A stretch of 44,138 nucleotides of DNA from the IMG/VR virus record IMGVR_UViG_3300020152_000009, positions 1 through 44,138 of that record. One strand, given 5' to 3'. Below the pieces are notes generated by a model. The model worked only from the letters and a program-made list of their open reading frames with translations. It made no database searches and was not told the origin of the DNA. Within the stretch, counting starts at the first letter, position 1. Each line of letters starts with the position of its first letter. The stretch is from a virus. This document shows, piece after piece, positions 8,942 through 15,754 of the stretch. The position numbers were made by a program, and so were the translations under genes.

Positions 8942-9943
8942 CTAGGGGAGTAATTCGGTCTGGTCTCCGCTCTTTGGGAAGGCGCGAGAGAACAGCCTCT
9001 TGAACGTAGGCCAGTCATCAGAAGCCCGCATCAAAGTGGTGGTCGCTGCGATTTGCCGCTCCAAGTGCGGATGGCCTACCTGGTCAGTAAGGAGCTGATG
9101 GTGGCGGACCTTCCGCCTACCGGTCTCGTCTTTAGGGTTCTTGGAACTTAGTTCCTCAAGAACACCGGGCGGCAATTGTTCGTATATATAGGTGTTCGTG
9201 AATTTTCCGACCACACCGGGTCGAGCGACCGACTCCGGGTCATAGTCCCAACCGTGCAGGCGGAACATTTCTTCGTAGAAGCTGTCGGGGAACCGTTTCG
9301 CCCAGCTCATTAGCTCCGGTGCGATATAGGCAGCAAGTATCTTATGGAGCGCGTCGCGCTTTCGGACTTCCTGGTAGCCGGTAGCCTCGTCAACGAGGGC
9401 CACGATACCAACGCGGGCAAGGCCGCGCATTATGACTTCGCAACTTTGCGCAATGGCTTTTTGCTGCGTTTGAAGCACCCCAGCAGCGCGGGCCTCAAGC
9501 ACCGCTTCGCACAAATCGACAAGAACTTCTGCCTCGTAGCCCTGCGCACGACCGCCAGTCGGGGTAACGAAATGGATAGGGTTGTGGATTCGCTCGGCTA
9601 ACGCATTGACGACAAAGGGTTTAATTCTGTCTCGGGCGGTAAAAAGCTCTAAACGATTCATCCCGGCAACCATGCTGCCGCCCTGGGCCATATTCATTGC
9701 CCCGAGCATGCCCTTGATAGTGAGAACCCGGCGCTCGTCGTCTAGAACATAGCAGGGGATTTCCATGTCCCCTATGCGAAGCGGGCGGTCGTCGGCGCCA
9801 TATAGTGCGCGGGGAAGGTTGACCCTTGATGGGTCGGCTTTCTCCCAACGAGCGACCGCGCCAGCCCTTGCGACTTCGCTTCGCTGTTCAGATGTCATTG
9901 TGATTAGTCGGGCCTTGCCAGCCTTGGATTGAGAAGAAGCCAC
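8942..9943 (-). CDS. P63C-domain protein (moron)
   Basis: The protein has 333 residues from GTG 9943, which has an AGAGG site at good spacing; ATG 9898 lacks one, and longer upstream starts run through the promoter. The C-terminal half carries the P63C domain signature: LHKILAAYIAPELMSWAKRF, FYEEMFRLHGWDY, a LPPGVLEELSSKNP segment and HHQLLTDQVGHPHL. The domain is widespread in phages and plasmids and its function is not established. Residues 20-110 hold an AVARWEKADPSRV segment typical of these proteins. The gene opposes the surrounding late genes and has its own promoter and dyad sites, so it behaves like a moron expressed from the prophage. Confidence 0.85.
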   Translation of the reverse strand: MASSQSKAGKARLITMTSEQRSEVARAGAVARWEKADPSRVNLPRALYGADDRPLRIGDMEIPCYVLDDERRVLTIKGMLGAMNMAQGGSMVAGMNRLELFTARDRIKPFVVNALAERIHNPIHFVTPTGGRAQGYEAEVLVDLCEAVLEARAAGVLQTQQKAIAQSCEVIMRGLARVGIVALVDEATGYQEVRKRDALHKILAAYIAPELMSWAKRFPDSFYEEMFRLHGWDYDPESVARPGVVGKFTNTYIYEQLPPGVLEELSSKNPKDETGRRKVRHHQLLTDQVGHPHLERQIAATTTLMRASDDWPTFKRLFSRAFPKSGDQTELLP

Positions 9944-9956
9944 GTCAAACCTCTTT

Positions 9957-10012
9957 GCTATCAAACGATAGCAGCATGCATAGCTATCGGCCGATAGCAT
10001 AGCAAGCGTCAA
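9957..10012 (-). promoter_or_regulatory. Promoter with two dyad operators for the P63C gene
   Basis: On the minus strand TTGACG (10012-10007) is a good -35, followed 18 bp later by a weak -10 GATAGC (9988-9983). Two perfect dyads with the same half-site follow: GCTATCGGCCGATAGC (9983-9998), which covers the -10, and GCTATCAAACGATAGC (9957-9972), just upstream of the ribosome site. Their centres are 26 bp apart. A dimeric regulator binding these would block the promoter. The P63C protein itself is a candidate for autoregulation, but nothing in the sequence proves which protein binds. Confidence 0.7.
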
Positions 10013-10028
10013 TCCGAACGAATCCACA

Positions 10029-10050
10029 GCCGCCCGCGAGGCGGCTTTTT
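10029..10050 (+). terminator. Intrinsic terminator before the virion hydrolase gene
   Basis: GCCGCC / GGCGGC with a CGCGA loop is followed by TTTTT. It ends 15 bp before the ATG at 10065 and lies on the plus strand. It may once have sat directly downstream of the ejection genes before the antisense cassette was inserted, or it may limit expression of the hydrolase and tail fibre. Confidence 0.85.
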
Positions 10051-10064
10051 CTATGGAGCCTGCC

Positions 10065-11555
10065 ATGGCTGACGACGACCTCGACATTCTCGCGTGGACG
10101 ATGCTGGGCGAAGCTGGCGGCGAGGGCATGCAGGGCATGGCAGACGTGGGCCATGTGGTGCTGAACCGGCTGAACAACGGTCGCTACGGCGCGTCCATCC
10201 AAGATGTTGCACTCGCTCCGAAGCAGTTCTCCACATGGAACAGCGGGGAGGGCGGCAATAACCCAAAGGGCCGCTATCCGAAGGACAGCCCCGAGTTCAA
10301 GCGGGCTCGCGAGATTGCGTCTCAGGTGGTCGCCGGCACGATCCCAGGCCCGCCCGGTCGGCCGCTCGACTACAATGCCCCCAGCGTTTCGCCATATTGG
10401 GCAGACAGCAAGGCCAAGCACGGCACGTACACCCGCAACGGCCATGTGTTCTATCCGTCCGTTCCCCTCCCCCCCGGTGAACTGCCAGAGGTTGCCACGG
10501 CCCTTTCGACCGTGCCGACGCCACGCAATGCGCCCGCGCCTGTCACGCCATCAATCGACATGGCCCAGATGCGCCGGATCAGTGCGCCGTCTCAGCTCAT
10601 CCCCGACACGTTTGCCGGCCTCAACAAGCCCCGCCGCACTCTAGGCGATGAACTCGCCATGTCGCCGGTCGATGGCGGGCAGCAGCAGGCGCCGATGTTC
10701 GACGGGATCTATGACGAGCGCGTTGGCGCGGTTCGGCCGTCTGGTTCGCCCATCGACACGCAGGGCATGGCAACGATGCGCTCTCGGGAGTCCGCGCCGG
10801 TTCCGCGCCTGCCATCTCCGCAGCTTGCCGGGCGCCGCGCTACAGACCCGACACTGCAAGCCGCGCTCAATGCCCGCAATCCCGCGCAACTGCCGCCCTT
10901 GCCCCCTCCCGGCGGCATGGCGCCATCAACGAGGATGGTTCAGTCCGTTCCGGTTCGGTCTGGGCCAGGAAACCTCCGGGTGGCACAAGCCGAACAGGCC
11001 GTTCAGCGTTCAGTGGCGCCGCCGGTTTCTCGCCCTTCAGTCCCGCCGCCCATGACTGTTGAGCAGATGTATGCCGGCATCTATCCGACCGAGCCGGGGC
11101 AGTTCCGAATTGGCTCCACCGATGGTCTCGGGCCGGGCAACCCCAATGCAGACTTTTCGACGGCAGCTCTGACCGGCGCTGTCGGTCCCAACGGGCTCCC
11201 CGTTACCGCACCCCTGCGGACACCACCAACCCCCTTTTCGCGTCCGCAGACATTCCCCACGCAGTTCGCTCAAGCTCCGCGCATTGCCCCGACACCGTTC
11301 CCCCGTCCAACCGGCGTTGGCACACAGCTATCGGTTCGGCCCATGCCGCCAATGCCCATTGCCCGACCGAATTTTGGCATGGGCGGTGGCGAACGCGCTG
11401 CACCAGTTCCCGCCAGCATGAGCCCATTCATGGCAATGCGCCGCTCCCTGCCGGTGCTTCGTCCTCCCACCTCGGTCGCCGCGCGACGCGAGTGGATGAC
11501 CGGCTTTTCCGACTCCGGCTCATCGGGCGGCGCCCATGGCGGCAAGTCCGACTGA
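10065..11555 (+). CDS. Virion cell-wall hydrolase, SleB/Hydrolase_2 type, with long Pro-rich tail
   Basis: The protein has 496 residues. ATG 10065 (MADDDLDILAW) has GGAG 6 bp upstream; an ATG 12 bp earlier lies within that site. Residues 5-140 match the SleB-like hydrolase family: a catalytic Glu in LGEAGGEGMQGMADVGHVVLNR-type context, QFSTWNSGE, and YWADSKAKHG. SleB-type enzymes cleave peptidoglycan. Residues 145-490 are Pro-, Ala- and Arg-rich with no clear domain and are likely disordered. In the tail region this is best read as a virion enzyme for local wall digestion during entry; the separate endolysin at 12748 serves lysis. Confidence 0.78.
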   Translation: MADDDLDILAWTMLGEAGGEGMQGMADVGHVVLNRLNNGRYGASIQDVALAPKQFSTWNSGEGGNNPKGRYPKDSPEFKRAREIASQVVAGTIPGPPGRPLDYNAPSVSPYWADSKAKHGTYTRNGHVFYPSVPLPPGELPEVATALSTVPTPRNAPAPVTPSIDMAQMRRISAPSQLIPDTFAGLNKPRRTLGDELAMSPVDGGQQQAPMFDGIYDERVGAVRPSGSPIDTQGMATMRSRESAPVPRLPSPQLAGRRATDPTLQAALNARNPAQLPPLPPPGGMAPSTRMVQSVPVRSGPGNLRVAQAEQAVQRSVAPPVSRPSVPPPMTVEQMYAGIYPTEPGQFRIGSTDGLGPGNPNADFSTAALTGAVGPNGLPVTAPLRTPPTPFSRPQTFPTQFAQAPRIAPTPFPRPTGVGTQLSVRPMPPMPIARPNFGMGGGERAAPVPASMSPFMAMRRSLPVLRPPTSVAARREWMTGFSDSGSSGGAHGGKSD

Positions 11556-11579
11556 CCTCAACCGAAAATGGAATAGATC

Positions 11580-12521
11580 ATGCCAAAAACCGCTCTTGAG
11601 CAGTGGGACGAAACCAACTCCAATAACAGCGATATCGGCGGGACCAACATCGCTGAAGGCTGTGCCCCCTCCGGCATCAACAATGCCATCCGCGAGGAAA
11701 TGGCGCAGGTTGCTGCATGGCTCGGGGACGATACCCTTGCATCAGCCGCAACGACCGACCTCGGCAGTGTTCCCGGTCGGTATGTCAGCATCACTGGCAC
11801 AACCACCATTACCGGCTTCGGCACGATCAAGGCGGGCACGATCAAGTTCTTGAAGTTCGCTGGCGCCCTGACACTGACGCACAACGCTACTTCGCTGATC
11901 CTGTATGGGGCCAACATCCCCACGGCGGCGGGCGATACGGCAATGTTTGTTTCCGAAGGTTCGGGAAACTGGCGGTGCCTGGGGTATCAGTACGCCGCCG
12001 GTTGGCGCCGCATTTCCCCGGTTGTCGTCAGTGGCTCACCTGCTGCGGCCATCACCTTCACAAATCTCTCTACGTACCGTGCCATTCGTGGCTCCGGCTT
12101 CCTGCTGCCGGCGACGGATGGAACCGGGCTGCGGTTTCAGGCGAGCGCGGACAATGGATCGAGTTGGCTGGACGGGGTGCAGAATGACGCGGTGGCGCAT
12201 CGAGCCAGCAGCACCGCTGATACGTACGACAGTGACCTAGCCGGGCCGTCGATCGCGCTCGGTGGCAACACCATAGGCATCGGCATGGTCAGTGCGGGCG
12301 AAGGCATTTCGATCAAGTTTGAAATCACCGAACTCAACCAGGCCCGAAATACCCGCATCGTGTCGCTGAACGAATATCGCAGTGCGTCCGGTGTGCTCGT
12401 CTCTGAGCGCATTGCGGGGCAGGTGCTCAACTCGTCGCCCCACGACGCCATCAGGTTCATGCCGGGGTCGGGAAACTTCCAAGTCGGGTCGTGGGTGGAG
12501 CTTGAGGGGCTGGCGTTCTAG
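11580..12521 (+). CDS. Tail fibre/tail spike-like protein
   Basis: The 313-residue protein opens with a motif common at the N terminus of phage tail fibres: NNSDIGGTNIAEG, then PSGINNAIREEMAQVAAW. This part normally anchors the fibre to the tail. Beta-rich, Thr/Gly-rich sequence follows (SITGTTTITGFGTIKAGTIK) and then a probable receptor-binding C terminus. It is short for a spike and shows no enzyme signature. The second fibre-like protein at 35956 may share receptor binding. Confidence 0.72.
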   Translation: MPKTALEQWDETNSNNSDIGGTNIAEGCAPSGINNAIREEMAQVAAWLGDDTLASAATTDLGSVPGRYVSITGTTTITGFGTIKAGTIKFLKFAGALTLTHNATSLILYGANIPTAAGDTAMFVSEGSGNWRCLGYQYAAGWRRISPVVVSGSPAAAITFTNLSTYRAIRGSGFLLPATDGTGLRFQASADNGSSWLDGVQNDAVAHRASSTADTYDSDLAGPSIALGGNTIGIGMVSAGEGISIKFEITELNQARNTRIVSLNEYRSASGVLVSERIAGQVLNSSPHDAIRFMPGSGNFQVGSWVELEGLAF

Positions 12522-12658
12522 CCTTTTCTGAATGGCAGGATAGTTGCCACGCGGCGCGGTCTACGCTGGTACGGGCTGTTGCCTCCATCGAGGGTGAAGG
12601 CGTTCTCAAGCCAGTTCAGCATCTTGGTTTTCGCATAGGCGAAGAAGCGTCGAGCCAT
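12518..12658 (-). CDS. Possible small antisense gene (46 aa)
   Basis: An ORF starting at ATG 12658 encodes a basic, aromatic 46-residue peptide (MARRFFAYAKTKMLNWLENA at the N terminus). Codon third positions are GC-rich as in neighbouring genes, and a promoter-like pair lies 30-60 bp upstream. Its stop overlaps the tail-fibre stop on CTAG, just as at 8684. It occupies the only long gap in the late cassette. I cannot identify it, and the ORF may be chance. Confidence 0.38.
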   Translation of the reverse strand: MARRFFAYAKTKMLNWLENAFTLDGGNSPYQRRPRRVATILPFRKG

Positions 12659-12686
12659 CCAGCATACCCCTGTTGAGCCGGGCGGC

Positions 12687-12715
12687 ATTCTACCTGCACC
12701 AGAGTAAACCGTCCA
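12687..12715 (-). promoter_or_regulatory. Possible minus-strand promoter for the 46-aa ORF
   Basis: On the minus strand TGGACG (12715-12710) and TAGAAT (12692-12687) are separated by 17 bp. The -10 matches five of six consensus bases and the -35 four of six. The predicted start of transcription is about 20 bp upstream of ATG 12658. Confidence 0.35.
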
Positions 12716-12747
12716 CCATTCCAATCCACTCACATTGAGGTTCACCT

Positions 12748-13251
12748 ATGGACGATCCCAAGTGGCTCGCCAAAGCCCGCACGTATGTCGGCATGTCCGA
12801 AGTGCCGGGGCCGAAACATTCTCCCGTCATCACCCGCTGGCTCGCAAAGCTCAAGGCGCCGTTCAAGGATGATGAAACCGCGTGGTGCGGCAGCTTCGTC
12901 GGCGGGGTGCTTGAGGAAGTCGGGCTCGGCCACGTCAAGGATCCGTGGGGCGCTCGCAACTGGCTCAAGTTCGGCAAGCCCATTGCGGGCCCGGCTGTCG
13001 GCTGCATCGTCGTGTTCTGGCGCGGCAAGCCCTCTGGCTGGTCCGGTCATGTCGGCTTCGTCGTCGGCAAGGACAAGAAGGGCAACCTGATGGTCCTCGG
13101 AGGGAACCAGGGCAACAAGGTTTCCATCGCCCCCTTCGCAACCAATCGAGTCCTTGGCTATCGCTGGCCAAGCATCGCGCCGAAACCCGAGCGCTACAAC
13201 CTGCCCATCCTCGATAGCTCGGGGCAACCCCTCTCCACCAACGAAGCGTAA
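12748..13251 (+). CDS. Endolysin, TIGR02594 (NlpC/P60-CHAP-like) type
   Basis: The 167-residue protein has the TIGR02594 signature. A Cys-centred motif (DDETAWCGSFVGGVLEEVG) supplies the probable catalytic Cys47. A His in SGWSGHVGFVVGKD and an Asn in LGGNQGNKVSI complete a papain-like triad. Such enzymes act as amidase or endopeptidase on peptidoglycan. There is no signal peptide, so export depends on the holin-like neighbour. The ATG at 12748 has GAGG 7-8 bp upstream. It heads the lysis cassette. Confidence 0.85.
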   Translation: MDDPKWLAKARTYVGMSEVPGPKHSPVITRWLAKLKAPFKDDETAWCGSFVGGVLEEVGLGHVKDPWGARNWLKFGKPIAGPAVGCIVVFWRGKPSGWSGHVGFVVGKDKKGNLMVLGGNQGNKVSIAPFATNRVLGYRWPSIAPKPERYNLPILDSSGQPLSTNEA

Positions 13252-13260
13252 GGAGCTTCC

Positions 13261-13461
13261 ATGAACTCGAATCTGTTTCACAACATCCTCAACGTCATCA
13301 TGGCACTGACTGCCGTTGCCCTGCTGCCGGAAATCCAGGCCATTCTGCCGGCCGAAATTGCGGTTGCCGTTGCGTCTGGCGCCGCGACCCTCAAGCTGAT
13401 CGTCAATGTCCTCCGCGACGGCGTGACCGGCCTCGCCAAAGAACAGCCGCCCGTCAAGTGA
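13261..13461 (+). CDS. Holin-like membrane protein
   Basis: The 66-residue protein has two hydrophobic segments (about residues 8-29, ILNVIMALTAVALLPEIQ, and 32-53, EIAVAVASGAATLKLIVNVL) and a charged C terminus (LAKEQPPVK). Size, topology and position between the endolysin and the spanin genes fit a class II holin or pinholin. AAGGAG lies 5 bp upstream of the ATG. Holin families are too diverse to name it more exactly. Confidence 0.7.
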   Translation: MNSNLFHNILNVIMALTAVALLPEIQAILPAEIAVAVASGAATLKLIVNVLRDGVTGLAKEQPPVK

Positions 13462-13670
13462 TCCTCAAGCTCATCGTCGGCCTGATCCAACTCGCTTCCG
13501 CCGTCATGTCGTGGCTGGAGCGGGCCCGGATCAAGGCCGAAGGAAAGGCCGAAGCCTATGTTGAAGCCAAGGAAGTCCACGACCGGCGCGTTGTCGAAGC
13601 TCTTGCTGCTCGGGACGATGCTGACGCTCTCGGCATGCACGACGATCCCTACAACCGGGATCGTCACTGA
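13458..13670 (+). CDS. i-spanin (Rz-like)
   Basis: The 70-residue protein starts at GTG 13458 in a GTGA overlap with the holin-like gene. One N-terminal hydrophobic helix (LKLIVGLIQLASAVMSW) is followed by a charged helical tail rich in Ala, Glu and Arg (ARIKAEGKAEAYVEAKEVHD), as in inner-membrane spanins. It is shorter than lambda Rz. The o-spanin gene overlaps it in another frame, a classic Rz/Rz1 layout. Confidence 0.7.
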   Translation: MILKLIVGLIQLASAVMSWLERARIKAEGKAEAYVEAKEVHDRRVVEALAARDDADALGMHDDPYNRDRH

Positions 13671-13782
13671 CACCTCATGCTCGGCGTTCAAGCCGATCAC
13701 CTACAGCGCCGCTCAGGACACGCCTGAGACCGTTTCCGAAGTCCGGGCACACAACAGGGCCTTTACGGCTCTGTGCCCCTAA
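13558..13782 (+). CDS. o-spanin lipoprotein (Rz1-like), overlapping the Rz-like gene
   Basis: The 74-residue protein has a basic N terminus and a lipobox LTLSAC, giving a mature lipoprotein starting at Cys27. The mature part ends with ITYSAAQDTPETVSEVRAHN and ALCP, the pattern of Rz1-type proteins of many proteobacterial phages. The gene starts inside the Rz-like gene in a different frame and extends beyond it. It would sit in the outer membrane and join the i-spanin to complete lysis. Confidence 0.85.
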   Translation: MLKPRKSTTGALSKLLLLGTMLTLSACTTIPTTGIVTDTSCSAFKPITYSAAQDTPETVSEVRAHNRAFTALCP

Positions 13783-13788
13783 GCGGCC

Positions 13789-13818
13789 CGTTCCGGCGAT
13801 TGGCGTCTAACCGGAACG
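13789..13818 (+). other. Stem-loop after the spanin genes
   Basis: CGTTCCGG and CCGGAACG pair over a 14-nt loop. No T-run follows, so it is not a typical intrinsic terminator; it may stabilise the 3' end of the lysis mRNA or be incidental. Confidence 0.45.
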
Positions 13819-13854
13819 AGCCTAACCACAACCCCGTTCTATAGGAACCGGATC

Positions 13855-13902
13855 ATGGCTGCGAATACCCTGCCCACGCAATTGTTGAGGGCGTCTAAAT
13901 GA
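13855..13902 (+). CDS. Possible 15-codon leader peptide
   Basis: ATG 13855 (AGGA upstream) opens a 15-residue ORF, MAANTLPTQLLRASK, whose stop overlaps the ATG at 13899 as ATGA. It could provide translational coupling for the next gene. It is too short to support on composition. Confidence 0.25.
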   Translation: MAANTLPTQLLRASK

Positions 13903-14132
13903 ACATGCCGCGCGTGAAGAATGAAATCTCCATCGGCACCATCTCCAGTTGGGCAGGGCTCGTCATGCTCATTGTCGGCGTGGGCATTGCCATCGGGCAG
14001 GACAGAACCGAGATTGCCGCCCTCAAAGCAGGGCAGATTCAATCCAATGCCGACAGCAGGGCGCTGATAAAACTGCAATCGGATATGGACTATCTCAAAG
14101 ATGCCGTAGATGAGCTGCGAACGCGGCGATGA
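13899..14132 (+). CDS. Membrane-anchored coiled-coil protein (holin/antiholin-like accessory)
   Basis: The 77-residue protein has one membrane helix (SSWAGLVMLIVGVGIAIGQ, about residues 16-34) followed by a coiled coil (IAALKAGQIQ to LQSDMDYLKDAVDELR). This layout recalls XhlA-type lysis accessory proteins and some antiholins. GAGGG is 7 bp upstream of the ATG. It follows the spanins, so a lysis role is plausible but unproven. Confidence 0.6.
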   Translation: MNMPRVKNEISIGTISSWAGLVMLIVGVGIAIGQDRTEIAALKAGQIQSNADSRALIKLQSDMDYLKDAVDELRTRR

Positions 14133-14359
14133 TCCTCGTTTGTCCCGACTGCGGCGGCTCCCTAGACTGGAGCCTGAGCCGCGTTGGCAACCAGCCCATC
14201 CTTGCCAGCAAATGCCGGCACTGTTCCCCATCAGGCCCATGGTTCCACGAGCCGGTAGATATCCTGCGCAAACCTCGCGGCAAGGCCAGCATGTGGCCTG
14301 CGCAGAGTGACGCCCCTAAATCGGCATCGGGCGAACTATCTCCAGTAGAACCCAGATAG
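14129..14359 (+). CDS. Small zinc-ribbon protein
   Basis: The 76-residue protein starts at an ATGA overlap with the previous gene. Two CxxC knuckles, CPDC (residues 5-8) and CRHC (29-32), indicate a zinc ribbon. The C-terminal third is polar and likely disordered. It is the last rightward late gene; its 3' end overlaps a convergent gene by 44 bp. The role is unknown. Confidence 0.6.
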   Translation: MILVCPDCGGSLDWSLSRVGNQPILASKCRHCSPSGPWFHEPVDILRKPRGKASMWPAQSDAPKSASGELSPVEPR

Positions 14360-14489
14360 CGTCTATGACGGCCTGAGGGTTCATCAGGAACAGAAGCGCC
14401 GCGACCACACCGACAAGGCCGAGGGCATAGCCTATCCATGGTGCAACATGCCCGCTCTTCGCGTCATTTGTGCTGGGATGTTCTGGCAT
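14316..14489 (-). CDS. Small membrane protein (57 aa)
   Basis: This short gene was found by reading the minus strand: ATG 14489 with GGGAGA upstream encodes 57 residues to TAG at 14316. A polar N terminus (MPEHPSTNDAKSGHV) is followed by a membrane helix (WIGYALGLVGVVAALLFLM) and a second hydrophobic stretch (VIDAIWVLLEIV). It is the last gene of the leftward attP-side cluster and converges with the zinc-ribbon gene. The function is unknown. Confidence 0.7.
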   Translation of the reverse strand: MPEHPSTNDAKSGHVAPWIGYALGLVGVVAALLFLMNPQAVIDAIWVLLEIVRPMPI

Positions 14490-14555
14490 TGCTGGTTCTC
14501 CCTTGGGCTGGGCTGTGGCCTGTGGCTTCTGATGTGCCTATAGCGCCGGTGGATT

Positions 14556-14756
14556 TTAGCGAGGTTTAGATGCGTTCAAGTCGTCCACACGCTGAACGAT
14601 ATCGGTTCGGCCCCGGATTTCTGCCACTTGGCGCACTGCGTGAAGCACTTGGGAATGCGCGAAAAATGGCTGGGCAAAACTGCCCATAAACCCTTCGATT
14701 AGGGTGTCCATCTGCTGCGCAAGCGATCGGAATTTGATAAGCTCCTCGTCAGTCAT
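14556..14756 (-). CDS. Hypothetical small protein (66 aa)
   Basis: The protein begins MTDEELIKFRSLAQQMDTLI and is mostly helical with no cysteines. GGAGGGG precedes the ATG, which overlaps the upstream stop as ATGA. It belongs to the attP-side leftward cluster. I recognise no domain. Confidence 0.65.
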   Translation of the reverse strand: MTDEELIKFRSLAQQMDTLIEGFMGSFAQPFFAHSQVLHAVRQVAEIRGRTDIVQRVDDLNASKPR

Positions 14757-14926
14757 TCATTCCCCTCCAAAGCCTTAGCGAGTGGTGCCCAAGACGGGGA
14801 AGTTTTCGGAACAGAGAAAGGCCGCGTCAGGTCGTTTAGGCGCTGCCTCTCGATGGCGATGACTTCTCCAATAGTCGTGCAATTCTGAGTCCCGTCCGGC
14901 ATGGCGCTAGCGTTTTCCAGTCTCAC
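14753..14926 (-). CDS. Hypothetical small protein (57 aa)
   Basis: A 57-residue gene starts at GTG 14926, sharing GTGA with the upstream stop, and ends in an ATGA overlap with the next start. The sequence (MRLENASAMPDGTQNCTTIG at the start, then an IERQRLNDLTRPF helix) has no known motif. Coupling at both ends strongly supports it as a real gene despite its size. Confidence 0.65.
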   Translation of the reverse strand: MRLENASAMPDGTQNCTTIGEVIAIERQRLNDLTRPFSVPKTSPSWAPLAKALEGNE

Positions 14927-15195
14927 TTGACCTTCTCCAAAGCCTTATTCACCTTAGCATTATCGACCTCGCCAACACAGACCAAAGCGAACTCTTCCGC
15001 AGTCATTTCCTTCTTCAGATATTTCGGGACTGCTGACTGTATAGTGCGGAGAGCGGATTCGAGGATGGCGAGGCGTTCGATTTCCGCGGCCGCGTCAAGG
15101 TCATTTGCCAGCGCAACAAACGTCGCAGCCACCTCCCGCAGTTCGTCCGGCGACAGTTGGGTAATGCCAATATCCTTGATTTGAGCCTTATTCAT
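14923..15195 (-). CDS. Hypothetical helical protein (90 aa)
   Basis: ATG 15195 (MNKAQIKDIG) is preferred over TTG 15201 because GGAG lies 7 bp upstream. The protein is helical and charged (LSPDELREVAATFVALANDL, then KYLKKEMTAEEFALVCVGEV). No family is recognised. It is one of a run of overlapping small genes next to attP. Confidence 0.65.
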   Translation of the reverse strand: MNKAQIKDIGITQLSPDELREVAATFVALANDLDAAAEIERLAILESALRTIQSAVPKYLKKEMTAEEFALVCVGEVDNAKVNKALEKVK

Positions 15196-15197
15196 CT

Positions 15198-15413
15198 TCA
15201 ATCTCCAGGAACGTCCACGATCTTCCCGACAGTCTTGCCGTCCTGCACAAAGCGAACCTCGTTAGGCGGAACGGCCTCGCTTATGTGAACAGGCACCCCA
15301 GCCAACTTTGAGAGGGCCGCGCTCATGAGGCGGTTCTTTTCGGCCTGGGCCACGCGCCGCTGCTCCGGCGACAGGTAAATGCTTCGTTCGTCTTCGTCGT
15401 CCGTGTCCATCAT
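15198..15413 (-). CDS. Hypothetical acidic protein (71 aa)
   Basis: The protein starts MMDTDDEDERSIYLSPEQRR and ends with a short beta-like part (EVRFVQDGKTVGKIVDVPG). GGAGATGAA precedes the start. The central helix (QAEKNRLMSAALSKLAG) is typical of small phage accessory proteins. The function is unknown. Confidence 0.65.
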   Translation of the reverse strand: MMDTDDEDERSIYLSPEQRRVAQAEKNRLMSAALSKLAGVPVHISEAVPPNEVRFVQDGKTVGKIVDVPGD

Positions 15414-15718
15414 TTCATCTCCTGCTGCTGAGGGGAGGGGAGCGCTCTGATGTCGTGGCCGACAAAAAGTGAGCCGAACACGACCTCCTTCATCTGGCGC
15501 AACTCTGGGTGCTTCCGCAGATAACGCTTAAAGGCTTTGAAGGTACGTGGCCGATGGTCCCAGTTTCCGACAGACCTCTGGCCATCTAGCTCAGCGCTGG
15601 GAATCCATTTGTTTGCCTCACGATCAAACCAAAAGTCCTCAAAAGAGGTTACGCCCCAATATCTCTTTAGGATGCGCTCCCCAACCGGCGCATCGAATAC
15701 GAAAGACCATCCTTCCAT
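15410..15718 (-). CDS. Hypothetical protein (102 aa)
   Basis: The protein is rich in aromatic and basic residues (MEGWSFVFDAPVGERILKRY, SFEDFWFDREANKWIPSAEL, FKAFKRYLRKHPE). No known domain is visible. It overlaps the downstream gene by 4 bp. The basic middle part might bind nucleic acid, but this is speculation. Confidence 0.62.
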   Translation of the reverse strand: MEGWSFVFDAPVGERILKRYWGVTSFEDFWFDREANKWIPSAELDGQRSVGNWDHRPRTFKAFKRYLRKHPELRQMKEVVFGSLFVGHDIRALPSPQQQEMK

Positions 15719-15754
15719 CCTTAAACCCTCTCCATAACAGGCCCTAAGCCTGGG

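Noticed and set aside
9944-10177. N-terminal extension of the P63C gene to 10177.
   Set aside because: It would run through the promoter, both dyads, a terminator and the start of the opposite gene, and its sequence is Ser/Arg-rich non-coding type.
13789-13818. Terminator after the lysis genes.
   Set aside because: The stem is good but the loop is 14 nt and no T-run follows, so I list it only as a stem-loop.
14095-14439. Minus-strand 114-codon frame over the lysis-end genes.
   Set aside because: It is a shadow of the coiled-coil and zinc-ribbon genes; the true minus-strand gene here is the 57-aa frame at 14316-14489.
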